Positions 1-8,952 of a DNA stretch of 64,000 nucleotides are shown here, piece by piece. A program made the position numbers and the translations under genes. The stretch is taken from NCBI RefSeq assembly GCF_018343615.1, contig NZ_JAGYPI010000002.1, positions 453,562 through 517,561 on the forward strand. The letters run 5' to 3'. Position 1 is the stretch's first letter. Every line of letters starts with the position of its first letter. The stretch comes from Bacillus sp. FJAT-49736. GTDB taxonomy: Bacteria > Bacillota > Bacilli > Bacillales > Bacillaceae_C. Below the pieces are notes generated by a model. The model had not been told where the DNA came from, searched no databases, and was given only the letters and a program-made list of their open reading frames with translations.

Positions 1-916
1 GCAAATCCCCATCCTCCATATAGCCATATGTATACTTTACTTTTCCATTTTTATATAAAATCTTAAAGCGCTCCATTTGCCGATTTTGTTGATAAATCAT
101 TTGTTCATATCTATCTTTCATATATTTAGGAGGTTTCTTTGACTTCCAAGCATTTTCGGGAAAACTAATATGAAGATTGGTGTTATTCTTCACAACAAAT
201 TTCACATTGTATGATTGATGTTCCTTTGTAATCTTCATATTGGAAACAGAAATAGCGTTCGATGGAATAATTACCTTTTTAATGGTATATGCATTTTCTT
301 TTATCCCCTTCCCAAGATGCGAGAAAATAAGAAAACAAATAATAATAGCAACTAACACTAGTAGATTAGATGATCTATGTTTCCTTTTTGTATGCTTTTT
401 CACACCCTTATGTGCATTCTCATTAAAATAACGGAAGAAGGTATCAATGTCATGTTCGGAACAAATCATCTTACATGACCTTGCCGTAGTCCTTGGACCT
501 CTGTCCAAAGTGATGAAAACACATTGTTTATTTTCCTTTTCTTGAAGCATCATATATTCGGCAATAATTTTATCATCAGGAAATTCCTTGCCTACTGATA
601 GTCCTTTTGATTTTATATAGGTATGGTCAGGATGGTAGAGAGATTTATTAACGGAATACTTATCAATGATGGATAAGGCATCCCTGCATCTTTTCGCTCT
701 TATCTTGTGCTCCTCGGATGATTCGTCATTTGACTTTTTATTTTTATCTAATTCTTGAAAGGATTGATTACAAACAGTAACACTTTCTCCCTGTTTTCTT
801 AATTCCATGATCACGTCAGGGGCATTCATGAATACATTCGTATCCGGTGCAAAAACAAATCCTTTTCCTAAATAAGGCTTTAAAAATCCCCATAAATACT
901 TAGAGCTTTTGTCCAT
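1..916 (-). CDS. Membrane-anchored PIN-domain protein, partial (C-terminus outside the window)
   Basis: The minus-strand frame is open from an ATG at 916 to the window edge (305 codons, no stop reached). Residues 20-165 look like a PIN nuclease domain: PDTNVF gives the first acidic residue (D25), then QELDK, PDDKII and TLDRG provide the further acidic positions expected of the metal site. A basic stretch (KKHTKRKHR) is followed by one hydrophobic segment at about 184-200 and then an extracytoplasmic region, so the PIN domain is probably cytoplasmic (basic residues inside). PIN domains are usually RNases, often in toxin-antitoxin pairs or joined to PhoH ATPases; here no antitoxin-like partner is next to it in the window and the TM-plus-tail arrangement is unusual. 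AGGGGATAGG lies about 8 bases before the ATG and the upstream frame is closed. Substrate unknown. Confidence 0.8.
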   Translation of the reverse strand, partial: MDKSSKYLWGFLKPYLGKGFVFAPDTNVFMNAPDVIMELRKQGESVTVCNQSFQELDKNKKSNDESSEEHKIRAKRCRDALSIIDKYSVNKSLYHPDHTYIKSKGLSVGKEFPDDKIIAEYMMLQEKENKQCVFITLDRGPRTTARSCKMICSEHDIDTFFRYFNENAHKGVKKHTKRKHRSSNLLVLVAIIICFLIFSHLGKGIKENAYTIKKVIIPSNAISVSNMKITKEHQSYNVKFVVKNNTNLHISFPENAWKSKKPPKYMKDRYEQMIYQQNRQMERFKILYKNGKVKYTYGYMEDGDL

Positions 917-1003
917 AAACCTATCCCCTAGCATTCTAATAATATTGTAGATATTTATAAAAACCATTCTGAATAATTATTTTTATAGTGAGTGCGACTT
1001 TAT

Positions 1004-1037
1004 TGTAATACATGATTACAGTAACAAATTGATTACA
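1004..1037. promoter_or_regulatory. Candidate operator with GATTACA half-sites
   Basis: TGTAAT-ACATG-ATTACA (1004-1020) is a perfect inverted repeat with a 5-base spacer; a further GATTACA follows at 1031-1037, and a TAATCA half-site lies near 1110 just before the XRE gene. The position between the divergent PIN and XRE genes fits autoregulation by the XRE repressor. Binding is inferred, not shown. Confidence 0.4.
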
Positions 1038-1155
1038 AAGTGTCAATCCCTTAAAAACAAGCTATGAATGGTTGATATGACAGGGGCTATTAATATAAAA
1101 TAATACAAGTAATCAACTGATGACAAATAGGAACAGTATTTTAGGAGGTGAGAGA

Positions 1156-1560
1156 ATGACAGAGGAATTTTTAGAAAAAAACCTGAAAGACAAGACACTG
1201 GGAGAGGTATTATTCTATCTCCGTTCGGAACACTTAAAGCTTTCTTTACGAAAAGCTTCTGAATTAATTGGAATATCCCATAACTACCTATCTATTCTGG
1301 AAAAAGGATTCGACCCTAGAAATAACCGTCCCGTCCAGGTTACTCCGGAGATACTGAAAAAAATTTCTGCTGCGTATGAATATCCGATCGAAGAGTTATT
1401 ATTCTTAGCGGGGTTTAATAGTACGATAGAGGAAGATAAAAGTGTAATCAACATAAAGGAATTACTCCTAAGCTCAAAAGTACTCATATTAGGGGATAAG
1501 GTGTTATCACCTGAAGATAAAAGAAAGCTGCTAATCATTGCAGAAACGCTTATGAGTTAA
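1156..1560 (+). CDS. XRE-family helix-turn-helix transcriptional regulator
   Basis: 134 aa. The first half carries an HTH_3/XRE DNA-binding domain (LSLRKASELIGISHNYLSIL, roughly residues 28-48, with LEKG after the recognition helix). The C-terminal part is a short helical tail (SPEDKRKLLIIAETLMS) of the kind that mediates dimer formation. The start at 1156 is chosen because AGGAGGTGAG lies immediately upstream; a longer frame from 1120 would place this ribosome site inside the coding region. It is divergent from the PIN-domain gene and followed by a strong hairpin. Target genes are unknown; the palindromes at 1004-1037 are candidates. Confidence 0.85.
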   Translation: MTEEFLEKNLKDKTLGEVLFYLRSEHLKLSLRKASELIGISHNYLSILEKGFDPRNNRPVQVTPEILKKISAAYEYPIEELLFLAGFNSTIEEDKSVINIKELLLSSKVLILGDKVLSPEDKRKLLIIAETLMS

Positions 1561-1597
1561 AAAGTGAACAGCATCGAGGTTGAAACTGTTCACTTTC
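1561..1597. terminator. Bidirectional terminator hairpin between convergent genes
   Basis: AAAGTGAACAG pairs with CTGTTCACTTT across a 14-base loop, right after the XRE stop codon and overlapping the stop of the convergent gene. A/T-rich flanks on both sides fit use in both directions. Confidence 0.75.
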
Positions 1598-2120
1598 TGT
1601 AGCGTTTGGAAAGAAAGCTTGCAATATATTCAATGATGAAGATCACTTCTTGCTCATCTAAATAATCCCTTACATCTTTTAGCGGAACATCAAATACTTC
1701 AAAATCGAGTGGCATTTTTTCACCTTTAAAGCAGCTGACTTGATCCATTTCTATATAACCTTTAACAAAGAATTCATCTATTACATTTTCACTATCATAT
1801 CGAAAGGATGGCCAAAATTCCTCCGGTATATAGAAAATTAAATCAAAGCTATTGGATTGCTTAGTATTGGTAAGTAACCAGTTAAATAATTCATCCTCTT
1901 CACGCTCTGACTTTATTCCTACTTTCGCGATAAATTTATCACTATTTGCAGCAATATATTTTAAGACTTTTTGAAAACTAAGCGGGAGAAGTGCTTTTAA
2001 GGGCTCCTCCACATAATTAACAGCATACACTTCATACGTTCCGGTACTACTATCTGCGAATATTTCATTATGTTTATACATTACTTTCCGCAGCTTTTGA
2101 CTATAATCACTATTGGACAC
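1590..2120 (-). CDS. Hypothetical cytoplasmic protein (176 aa)
   Basis: I do not recognise the family. The protein is acidic, has no signal peptide or membrane segment and looks globular, with a short basic tail (SKRYRK). The GTG start at 2120 is preceded by AAGAGGGG at suitable distance. It converges with the XRE gene and shares the hairpin at 1561-1597. No functional neighbours suggest a role. Confidence 0.65.
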   Translation of the reverse strand: MSNSDYSQKLRKVMYKHNEIFADSSTGTYEVYAVNYVEEPLKALLPLSFQKVLKYIAANSDKFIAKVGIKSEREEDELFNWLLTNTKQSNSFDLIFYIPEEFWPSFRYDSENVIDEFFVKGYIEMDQVSCFKGEKMPLDFEVFDVPLKDVRDYLDEQEVIFIIEYIASFLSKRYRK

Positions 2121-2232
2121 AAATACCCCTCTTTTATAGTAATTTCAACTAGTAATCTTAATATATATATATTTTACCAAATAATTCATTCATTTGAAGT
2201 TATTTTTAGGAATAAATGCCTAGAAGTAACCA

Positions 2233-2276
2233 GGGTGACGGTTCTGTACGTATTCTATAAAGACCAGAACCGTCCC
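2233..2276. repeat. Dispersed GACGGTTC...GAACCGTC inverted repeat, copy 1
   Basis: The arms GACGGTTCTG and CAGAACCGTC enclose a short A/T-rich loop. This is the first of ten copies seen between 2.2 and 32 kb; see finding on the family. Confidence 0.8.
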
Positions 2277-2288
2277 TATATTTTTCAA

Positions 2289-2384
2289 ACTGCATCGAAT
2301 TTTTGGGGAACTGCATCACTTTGATATGGAACTGCATGAATTCCAGCTGGAACTGCATCACTTTATACGTGAATTGCACTTGGA
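2289..2384. repeat. 21-bp phased intergenic array (ACTGCATCA word), five steps
   Basis: The word ACTGCAT (last copy ATTGCAC) recurs at 2289, 2310, 2331, 2352 and 2373, each exactly 21 bp apart, while the 14 bases between copies differ. No ORF with a ribosome site runs through it. Two helical turns per step would put the word on one face of the DNA. Confidence 0.8.
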
Positions 2385-2426
2385 GTAAACTTGGTTATTG
2401 AACCCAGCATTTTTTCGATAAAATAC

Positions 2427-2468
2427 GGGGGACAGTTCCCTCATTTTCCAAACAAAAGAACCGTCCCC
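2427..2468. repeat. Dispersed GGGACGGTTC family, copy 2
   Basis: GGGGACAGTTCC pairs imperfectly with AGAACCGTCCCC. It lies directly downstream of the threonine-aldolase-family gene stop and may serve as its terminator. Confidence 0.75.
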
Positions 2469-2479
2469 ACGTTTTACCC

Positions 2480-3517
2480 CTATTCTAATTCTTTAATATC
2501 CTTAATTAGCATTTCAACATTTTCCTTTTTTGTAGCCCAACTAGTACAAAATCTTACAACGCTGTGTCTAGCATCGACTTTCTCCCAAAGGGAAAATGAA
2601 TACTTTTCGCCCAATTTGGTTAACACTTCATTTGGTAAAATAGGAAACTGTTGATTGGTTTTGGAATCATATCGTAAAGAGAAACCTTTATCCACAAATG
2701 CATCTCGTATCATCATTGCCATTTCCACTGCATGATTGGAAATTTCATAGTACAAGCCATTTTCAAACAGAGTTTCAAATTGAATCCCGAGCAATCTTCC
2801 CTTTGCCAGCATTCCTCCATTTTGTTTGATGAAATACCGAAAGTCTTTTTTTAAGGCATCATTCATGATGACTACAGCTTCACCGAATAATGCTCCTACT
2901 TTTGTTCCTCCGATATAAAACACATCACAAAGTCTTGCAATATCCGCTAAGGCTAAATCGCTGTCTCTTGAAGCCAGACCATAGCCTAATCTGGCTCCAT
3001 CCATAAACAATGGCAAACCACATTCCCTACAAACTTTGCTTAGTTCTTCCAATTCCGATTTACTGTAAGTCGTTCCGTTCTCGGTAGGGTGAGAAATGTA
3101 AACTAAGCCTGGCTGCACCATATGCTCATGAGTGGCATCATTCCAATGAGCATCATATAATTCTTTGACCTGTTCCGCTTGAATTTTCCCATCATCACTC
3201 GGCAAGGTCAGCACCTTATGACCAGTAGCTTCAATGGCCCCAGTTTCATGCCCTGCAATATGTCCCGTAATCGCAGCAACTGCCCCCTGATGCGGGCGTA
3301 AAATAGAAGCGATAATCGTAGTATTTGTTTGTGTTCCGCCAACTAAAAAGTGTACATCCGCATTTTCTGCATCACACGCTTTTCTAATATAATCTCTGGC
3401 TTTTTCACAATGCTCATCCAAACCATATCCGGGTGTCTGCTCTTCATTCGTTTCCATAATCCTAGTTAGAATTTGCTTATGAGCACCTTCCGTATAATCA
3501 TTTTCAAACCGTATCAT
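2480..3517 (-). CDS. Threonine aldolase / beta-eliminating lyase family PLP enzyme
   Basis: 345 aa, type I fold PLP enzyme resembling low-specificity threonine aldolases (glycine + acetaldehyde from threonine). Seen motifs: FENDYTEGAH at the N-terminus, VGGTQTN for phosphate contact, ISHPTENGT, the aspartate in LFMDGARLGYGL, and the PLP-binding lysine in YIGGTKVGALFGE. The start at 3517 (MIRFENDY) is preferred because GAAGGGTGAGAAG precedes it; an upstream in-frame start at 3571 would add a basic tail without family support. Proteins with this N-terminus are often annotated as threonine aldolase but the true substrate can be another beta-hydroxy amino acid. It stands alone. Confidence 0.88.
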   Translation of the reverse strand: MIRFENDYTEGAHKQILTRIMETNEEQTPGYGLDEHCEKARDYIRKACDAENADVHFLVGGTQTNTTIIASILRPHQGAVAAITGHIAGHETGAIEATGHKVLTLPSDDGKIQAEQVKELYDAHWNDATHEHMVQPGLVYISHPTENGTTYSKSELEELSKVCRECGLPLFMDGARLGYGLASRDSDLALADIARLCDVFYIGGTKVGALFGEAVVIMNDALKKDFRYFIKQNGGMLAKGRLLGIQFETLFENGLYYEISNHAVEMAMMIRDAFVDKGFSLRYDSKTNQQFPILPNEVLTKLGEKYSFSLWEKVDARHSVVRFCTSWATKKENVEMLIKDIKELE

Positions 3518-3733
3518 TCTTCTCACCCTTCTTCTCAACAATTTAATTAAAATAAAACGGACAATCACCATGTTTATGTTGGATGATCGTTTCTATTTTT
3601 CCATAAAGTCTTAATACTTTACTTTTATAATAGCATTTTCACCTATGCACAAGTTAATTTATTGGGATTCGACTAGCAGCTTTTGCCCTTATATTACTCC
3701 TTTTGCATTATTTTTTTTATCTGTTTTAAAGCT

Positions 3734-3767
3734 AAAAATGCGTTTCCATGAGTAGAAACGCATTTTT
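3734..3767. terminator. Orphan hairpin between divergent genes
   Basis: AAAAATGCGTTTC and GAAACGCATTTTT form a perfect 13-bp stem with an 8-base loop. It lies between two divergent genes and terminates no visible transcript; it could be an attenuator in the leader of the downstream DUF421 gene. Confidence 0.6.
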
Positions 3768-3853
3768 GGTAAAGCTAAAGCAGTATATTTAATTGAAAAA
3801 AAGGGGAAATTTTAAAAAAACCGTTTACTATAACGTCTAAAACGAGGGTAGCT

Positions 3854-4432
3854 ATGTATTATATTTGGGAAGCAATGGTAATCTTATTGACCGGTGTTTG
3901 CTTAATACGGATTGCAGGAAAGAAAACAGTTGCACAAATGTCAGGTTTAGAAGTGATTACCATTTTAGCGATTGCATCCACAACTGGGCATGCTATTTCA
4001 GAACAAGGCTTGTTGAAAACCATACTTGCCCTGTGTTCTCTCGTGGCATTACTTATGCTCGTTCAGTATTTAGCCATTAAATTTAATTTTGTTAAAAGAT
4101 TAATGATAGGGAAGGCAACATCTGTAATTCAAGACGGCGAAATTATTTTTAACAATCTAAAAAAGCTGCGTATCTCCGTTGATCAGTTGGAAGCAAGATT
4201 ACGAGAAAACGGAATTTCTTCTGTCAAAGATGTAAAAACAGCATCCATTGAAATTACTGGACAGTTTGGGTATGAGTTAATGAATCATGCAAAGACTGTA
4301 ACAGTTGGAGACTTAGAAAAAAATATAGAGCAACTTCAAACAGCTATTCTTCAACAGATTAGCACTATGGAGCAAAAGGAAACGGTTCAAATTCAATCCA
4401 CAACCCCAATACGACCAGATTCGTTAGAGTAG
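3854..4432 (+). CDS. DUF421 (YetF-family) membrane protein
   Basis: 192 aa. Three hydrophobic helices occupy about residues 4-20, 32-50 and 55-75, followed by the cytoplasmic DUF421 domain (IQDGEIIFNNLKKLRISVDQL and LRENGI, about 110-140), which is the family signature. GAGGGTAGCT precedes the ATG. The family occurs in several paralogues in spore formers and its function is not established. The C-terminal tail is rich in Q, T and E. Stand-alone gene with a hairpin upstream. Confidence 0.85.
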   Translation: MYYIWEAMVILLTGVCLIRIAGKKTVAQMSGLEVITILAIASTTGHAISEQGLLKTILALCSLVALLMLVQYLAIKFNFVKRLMIGKATSVIQDGEIIFNNLKKLRISVDQLEARLRENGISSVKDVKTASIEITGQFGYELMNHAKTVTVGDLEKNIEQLQTAILQQISTMEQKETVQIQSTTPIRPDSLE

Positions 4433-4507
4433 TGAAAAAACCTATCAACCACTTTTAGTATTTTTAAATGGAGACGTTTTATCTTAAACGACTACTTTTT
4501 ATAGCAC

Positions 4508-4549
4508 GGGATGGTTCCATTATTTACTGAAAACGCAAGAACCGCCCCC
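4508..4549. repeat. Dispersed GGGACGGTTC family, copy 3
   Basis: GGGATGGTTC and AGAACCGCCCC form the arms. It lies between the convergent DUF421 and MerR genes, where it could terminate both. Confidence 0.75.
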
Positions 4550-4553
4550 ACGC

Positions 4554-5453
4554 TTAAAGAATATCTTCGACAGAGTTTGTCACCTTAATTGCACGTGGTT
4601 GGTTATTGGCAAAATAGCTGACTGCTCCGTAACCACCTAAATAGAATTGGATTTCTTTATGATTCTCCGCAAATTGATCTAAACTCTTGATTATTTGCGA
4701 ATCTGTTTCAAATGGAGTAGTGGTACTTGCTGATAAAATAACAACATCTGGCTTTAATTTAAGCACTAATGATTCAATCGCACCAGGTGCGGGTGAGGCA
4801 CCTATTAACTGTGTTTTCCAACCCTTCAACATGAATTGCATTAAAACGAGATGCACTGGCACTTCATGTTGTTCATATGGGAGACACGCACCGAGAACAA
4901 AAGGAGCATTTTCTCGATATTGATAATTCCTTCGAATCTGAACTAAAAAATCCCTTACAACAAGACTTGATACAGATTCCTGAAATTCATCCCATTCTTT
5001 TTTTTCCCACTTGTTGCCTACTTCCTTTAAGAAAGGAATCACAACCGTTGACAAAAATGGATCTAATCCCAAGTGATGGTAAGATTGTTTTAAAATGAAA
5101 TTCAATTCTAATTCATCACAATGCTTGCCTTTTTCCAGCAGTCTGAAGACATACTCATTCAAATATTCATATTCTATGGATATATCTTTATCCAATAAAA
5201 TTGGGGGATCATCCACCATATCCTTAATAAGAGTGGATGCCTGTTTAACCGTGTGGCCTTGTTCTGTAAGCAACTTCATATTCAAAAGGATATGTACATC
5301 CTTCGTACTGTATATTCTATACCCATTCTCTTGCCGAGATGGTTGAATGATTAGATATCGTTCTTCCCATTTGCGAATGACTTGTTTGGACAACCCTGTC
5401 AAATCTGCGACCTGCTGGATCGTATACCATCCATTTGGGTCTGAGTGGATCAT
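4554..5453 (-). CDS. MerR-family regulator with B12-binding-type C-terminal domains
   Basis: 299 aa. Residues 8-75 form a MerR winged HTH (WYTIQQVADLTGLSKQVIRKW, then GYRIYS). The remainder matches the cobalamin-binding architecture of CarH/LitR light-dependent regulators: a helical cap (about 90-180) followed by a Rossmann-like domain with EQHEVPVHLVLMQFMLKGW, the EQH being the expected lower axial ligand region, and GASPAP, VVILSASTT and FYLGGYGA. The cap tryptophan motif is degenerate: W-x9-E is followed by S instead of H. GGAAGG sits 9 bases before the ATG at 5453 but directly abuts the ATG at 5462, so the inner start is chosen. No carotenoid genes are adjacent, so light sensing is only a possibility. 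Confidence 0.85.
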   Translation of the reverse strand: MIHSDPNGWYTIQQVADLTGLSKQVIRKWEERYLIIQPSRQENGYRIYSTKDVHILLNMKLLTEQGHTVKQASTLIKDMVDDPPILLDKDISIEYEYLNEYVFRLLEKGKHCDELELNFILKQSYHHLGLDPFLSTVVIPFLKEVGNKWEKKEWDEFQESVSSLVVRDFLVQIRRNYQYRENAPFVLGACLPYEQHEVPVHLVLMQFMLKGWKTQLIGASPAPGAIESLVLKLKPDVVILSASTTTPFETDSQIIKSLDQFAENHKEIQFYLGGYGAVSYFANNQPRAIKVTNSVEDIL

Positions 5454-5686
5454 GAATTTCATCCTTCCTATACTAGCAATTTACATATTAAGTATATCGA
5501 ATCACTTTCCATTGTAAAAGGATTGTTTCAAAACGTTTTACATACGCTAGACAAAAAAAGTATGGTTCTTCATGTTAGAGAGAGAAGGGAAATAATAGAT
5601 TAAGTAACTAGATTTTGTTTGAAATAGTACAAATAAAATCGGTTCGAATTGAATTCCTTGAGAATGTCTAAGCTAGCAACTTTTGC

Positions 5687-6607
5687 CTATAATGCTTCAG
5701 CTAAAATTCTCGCCTGTTGATCAAGTTTACGCGCCGCTTGTCCAATTCCTGTAAATTCATCAACGGCCTGTTTTGTTTTAGATTGACTATCCATAATTAC
5801 CGTTTGCGAACGCTTCGTACCATCAGCAATATCTGCAACCTGAGATGCAATTCCTTCCAAATTAGAATGAACTTCCTTTGTAGCTTCTTCCACTTTCTTA
5901 GACAATTTACGAACTTCATTTGCCACTACGTTAAAGCCTCGTCCATACTGTCCTGCATGTGCTGCCTCTATGGCGGCATTTAATGCTAGCAGATTGGTTT
6001 GCATGGCAATTTCTCTAATTGTTTTAAGAATGTCACGTATAGAATTGGATTTACTCTCTAACAACTGAAGTAATTTTATGTTTTCGTTGGATTCTTTAAC
6101 GACTCGATCAATAACTGATGTAATTTGATGACTATTAGAAATTCCAATTTCAGCTCTTTTCAATAATTCCTCCGCCATTTGCTGAAGTTCTGTTTTTAGT
6201 ACAGTAGTAGTATTTTCACGCGTTGTTACATCAGTTGCTACTTTCACAACAGATTGAACACGACCTTCTGTGTTATACACAGGAGTATAAGTTGCCTCAA
6301 ACCATTTGTGCCGACCATTTTTTGTGACCCGCAAAATTTTTTCTTGGAATGTTTTTCCTAACCTTAATTCATTCCAGAATGTCACATAATCTGCACTATG
6401 TATAAAATCCTCTGTACAAAATTGTCTGTGCATCATGCCTGGCATTTCATTCGTTTCATATTCCATTGCCTTTGCAAAATTATCATTTGCCCACAACACT
6501 TTACCGGTAGTATCAAACTCAATTATTGCTAAAGATCTTTTGATAGCAGTAAAAACAGGGCTTTGATCCAATATATGATTATCTTTTTCATTTTTTAATC
6601 CATTCAA
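5687..6607 (-). CDS. Soluble PAS-domain methyl-accepting chemotaxis-like protein
   Basis: 307 aa with no membrane segment. A PAS domain covers about residues 20-135 ([16 protein letters not shown], then [12 protein letters not shown] and the C-terminal PAC strand). The rest is a short chemoreceptor signalling domain containing the canonical hairpin tip [19 protein letters not shown] followed by [16 protein letters not shown] at 6607 is chosen because AGAGGTGAAC lies just upstream; a longer frame to 6661 would cover this site and the palindromes beyond it. Divergent from the globin-coupled receptor, so the two probably report internal redox or oxygen state to CheA. Confidence 0.88.
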   Translation of the reverse strand: MNGLKNEKDNHILDQSPVFTAIKRSLAIIEFDTTGKVLWANDNFAKAMEYETNEMPGMMHRQFCTEDFIHSADYVTFWNELRLGKTFQEKILRVTKNGRHKWFEATYTPVYNTEGRVQSVVKVATDVTTRENTTTVLKTELQQMAEELLKRAEIGISNSHQITSVIDRVVKESNENIKLLQLLESKSNSIRDILKTIREIAMQTNLLALNAAIEAAHAGQYGRGFNVVANEVRKLSKKVEEATKEVHSNLEGIASQVADIADGTKRSQTVIMDSQSKTKQAVDEFTGIGQAARKLDQQARILAEAL

Positions 6608-6629
6608 AGTGTTCACCTCTTTTATAACG

Positions 6630-6672
6630 TTGTATAATGTTACACAAAATATATTATACAAACATTATACAA
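6630..6672. promoter_or_regulatory. Candidate operator: three TTGTATAAT / ATTATACAA elements
   Basis: TTGTATAAT (6630-6638) and ATTATACAA (6653-6661) form a perfect inverted repeat with a 14-base spacer, and a second ATTATACAA follows at 6664-6672, in the region shared by the two divergent chemoreceptor genes. The words also resemble -10 boxes, so promoter function is an alternative. Confidence 0.45.
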
Positions 6673-6873
6673 ATCTTTCATAATCCTTACAAGAATCTTT
6701 TTTTCATCTAAAACAGAGAATGTTTTTTGAGAAATAAAAGAAATTCAGTAATCAATCATAAATATTTCAAATTAGTATTGTTAAGGTTTCTCGAAACATG
6801 TCGAAACAATACATATAGTGCTATAGATTATCATGTATAGGTTCTTTACGTGAAAAATAATGAGGTGGAATAG

Positions 6874-8172
6874 TTGGTTTTCAAAATATCCAGAACGCGA
6901 AAAAATGAGATGAAAGTAAATATGTTTGGAACTCCCGAAATACGAGTAGATAAGAACAGTGAAGTGTATAAACAAATCAAAATGATTGAGCTTACTCTAA
7001 CTGATTTACAACAAATTATGAGGTTAAAGCCGTTTATCGATGAAAATATAAATTATATTGTCGATCGATTTTATTCTAATTTGGAAAATGAGCCCTCCCT
7101 GCTGTCTATCATTGATCATAATAGTTCCATAGAAAGATTAAAGATTACGCTAAAAAGACATATAACAGAAATGTTTACAGGAATCATTAATGATGAATAC
7201 TTGCAAAAAAGAATTCGCATTGCACACGTCCATGTTAAAATTGGCCTGCAAACGAAATGGTATATGTGTGCTTTTCAAGATTTATTCCTGTCTATTTTAC
7301 ATATTGTCCAAGATAAATTAGGCAACAGTGAAGAATCCTTTTCATCGATTCGTGCCGTCTCCAAACTGTTAAATCTAGAACAGCAATTAGTACTGGAAGC
7401 ATATGACGCACAACTTGAAAAACTAAAAACAGAAACAGAACAACAAAAGAACTTAATTAGAAATAAAGTAACTCATGCAGCACAACAACTCGCTTCTATT
7501 ACGGATGAAACAAATGCATCTTTTCATCAATTAAACTCAGAATCAAAAGGAATTATTTCTCATGCTACAAAAGGTGCCGAATTATCTCAACTTGCTGAAA
7601 AACGGGCGATGCAAGGAAAAGAGCAGCTGCAAAAACAAAATATCAATATGACAAATATTCAAGGTTCCGTGTCAGATATTTCAGAAGATGTTCATGTCTT
7701 ACTAGAAACTACCAAACAAATGCAAGAAATTATTAGTTTAGTAACGAACATAGCGGATCAAACCAATTTGCTATCTTTAAATGCGGCGATTGAAGCAGCA
7801 AGAGCTGGGGAGAATGGTCTTGGCTTCTCTGTTGTTGCTGGTGAAGTTAGGAAACTATCGGATGTAACGAAAGAATCTGTAACAAATGTTTCCACCCTAA
7901 TATCCAGTATGAACGCTCAAACAGAAAAGCTTACTATGTCCCTTGAAACAATAAAGAATGAAGTGCATGACGGAAATCGTAATATGGAAGAAACAAAGGA
8001 GCATTTTCTAGAAATCCACGGAAATGTGGTGGAGACTAAGGCACAAAATAACAAAATGAAAGAGGAACTTATTTCCTTCAGTCAAATTATTCAAGAATTA
8101 GGAAAAGCATTCGATGATGTTGCACTCTCCGCTGACCATCTGAATACCTTAGCGGAAGAAATGAATAAATGA
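6874..8172 (+). CDS. Globin-coupled heme aerotaxis transducer (HemAT-type)
   Basis: 432 aa, soluble. Residues 30-190 are a globin-coupled sensor domain; [15 protein letters not shown] gives the proximal heme histidine of the HxxIGL motif (H120). The second half is a chemoreceptor coiled coil whose tip reads [19 protein letters not shown], followed by [12 protein letters not shown]. In Bacillus, HemAT senses oxygen through its heme and signals to CheA. The TTG at 6874 is supported by GAGGTGGAA upstream. A GGGAC repeat follows the stop codon. Length and order match the family. Confidence 0.93.
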   Translation: MVFKISRTRKNEMKVNMFGTPEIRVDKNSEVYKQIKMIELTLTDLQQIMRLKPFIDENINYIVDRFYSNLENEPSLLSIIDHNSSIERLKITLKRHITEMFTGIINDEYLQKRIRIAHVHVKIGLQTKWYMCAFQDLFLSILHIVQDKLGNSEESFSSIRAVSKLLNLEQQLVLEAYDAQLEKLKTETEQQKNLIRNKVTHAAQQLASITDETNASFHQLNSESKGIISHATKGAELSQLAEKRAMQGKEQLQKQNINMTNIQGSVSDISEDVHVLLETTKQMQEIISLVTNIADQTNLLSLNAAIEAARAGENGLGFSVVAGEVRKLSDVTKESVTNVSTLISSMNAQTEKLTMSLETIKNEVHDGNRNMEETKEHFLEIHGNVVETKAQNNKMKEELISFSQIIQELGKAFDDVALSADHLNTLAEEMNK

Positions 8173-8194
8173 AAATAGGGCTTACTAAAAAAAC

Positions 8195-8220
8195 GGGGAC
8201 GGAGCATCAGAAACGTCCCC
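8195..8220. repeat. Dispersed GGGACGGTTC family, short copy 4
   Basis: GGGGACG and CGTCCCC enclose a 12-base loop, with CATGTTTT on the right as in other copies. It follows the HemAT stop codon by about 20 bases. Confidence 0.7.
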
Positions 8221-8254
8221 ATGTTTTCTGGTCTCACTTTAAAACAGCATGCAA

Positions 8255-8265
8255 CAATTGACTAG
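8255..8265. promoter_or_regulatory. Putative PadR half-site upstream of its own gene
   Basis: CAATTGACTAG matches one half of the two full palindromes found before the exporter genes, 58 bases before the PadR start codon. It supports autoregulation. Confidence 0.45.
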
Positions 8266-8322
8266 ACAAAAAATATAGTAGAAAATATAGAAAGAAATGA
8301 TGGTAGAAAGGAGGATTAATCA

Positions 8323-8841
8323 GTGAAACAGCGCTCACTAATATTACTTGGATTACTAATGGGACAAAGTCAGCATGGCTATCAAATCAATGAATTTATT
8401 GAAAGAAATTTGAGTACTGTAACCGATATGAAGAAACCAACTGCATATGCTACATTAGATAAATTAAGTCAAAATGGATATATTGATATTCATTTGGAAC
8501 AAGAAGGAAATAGGCCAACTCGCAAAGTATATTCCATTAATGAAAGTGGAAAGCAGTATTTTTACAAACTACTTATTGATAACTTGTCTTCTGCTGAACA
8601 GGTTAATTACCAAAGCGATATTGGGTTAATGTTTATTGATTTTCTTCCGATGGATCAAGCAATACCAGCATTAAAGGACAGACTTGAGGGCAATAAGAAA
8701 TTAATTAAAATGTTCAAACAAACGCCGACACATGGAATACGTTTTGGCGTTAACCTAGCAGTTGAACATAAAATTATCATGCTAGAAGCAGAAATTCAAT
8801 TTCTCGAAAAAACGATAAATAACCTTTCACAATTAAAATAA
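8323..8841 (+). CDS. PadR-family transcriptional regulator
   Basis: 172 aa. The N-terminal winged helix contains LGLLMGQSQHGYQI (helix 1), the HGY signature, KKPTAYATLDKLSQNGYI (recognition helix) and the wing RPTRKVYSI. The C-terminal part (about 90-172) is the coiled-coil dimer domain of this family. GTG start with AAAGGAGG upstream. It stands directly before an ABC exporter whose leader holds two copies of the same palindrome, the usual arrangement for a PadR repressor that responds to a toxic compound. Confidence 0.92.
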   Translation: MKQRSLILLGLLMGQSQHGYQINEFIERNLSTVTDMKKPTAYATLDKLSQNGYIDIHLEQEGNRPTRKVYSINESGKQYFYKLLIDNLSSAEQVNYQSDIGLMFIDFLPMDQAIPALKDRLEGNKKLIKMFKQTPTHGIRFGVNLAVEHKIIMLEAEIQFLEKTINNLSQLK

Positions 8842-8862
8842 TAAGATACGGCAAAGTACAAG

Positions 8863-8889
8863 AGAACCTACTACAGGTTCTTTTTTTAT
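8863..8889 (+). terminator. Rho-independent terminator of the PadR gene
   Basis: AGAACCT and AGGTTCT pair around a 5-base loop and are followed by seven T. It separates the regulator transcript from the exporter operon. Confidence 0.88.
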
Positions 8890-8904
8890 TTAATAGAAAA
8901 AATA

Positions 8905-8920
8905 TAGTCACAATTGACTA
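8905..8920. promoter_or_regulatory. PadR-type operator, copy 1
   Basis: TAGTCA-CAAT-TGACTA, a palindrome with a 4-base centre, followed by ATCATA. The identical word recurs 48 bp downstream. Confidence 0.7.
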
Positions 8921-8952
8921 ATCATAGTCTAAGCAATATAATGATTATTAAT

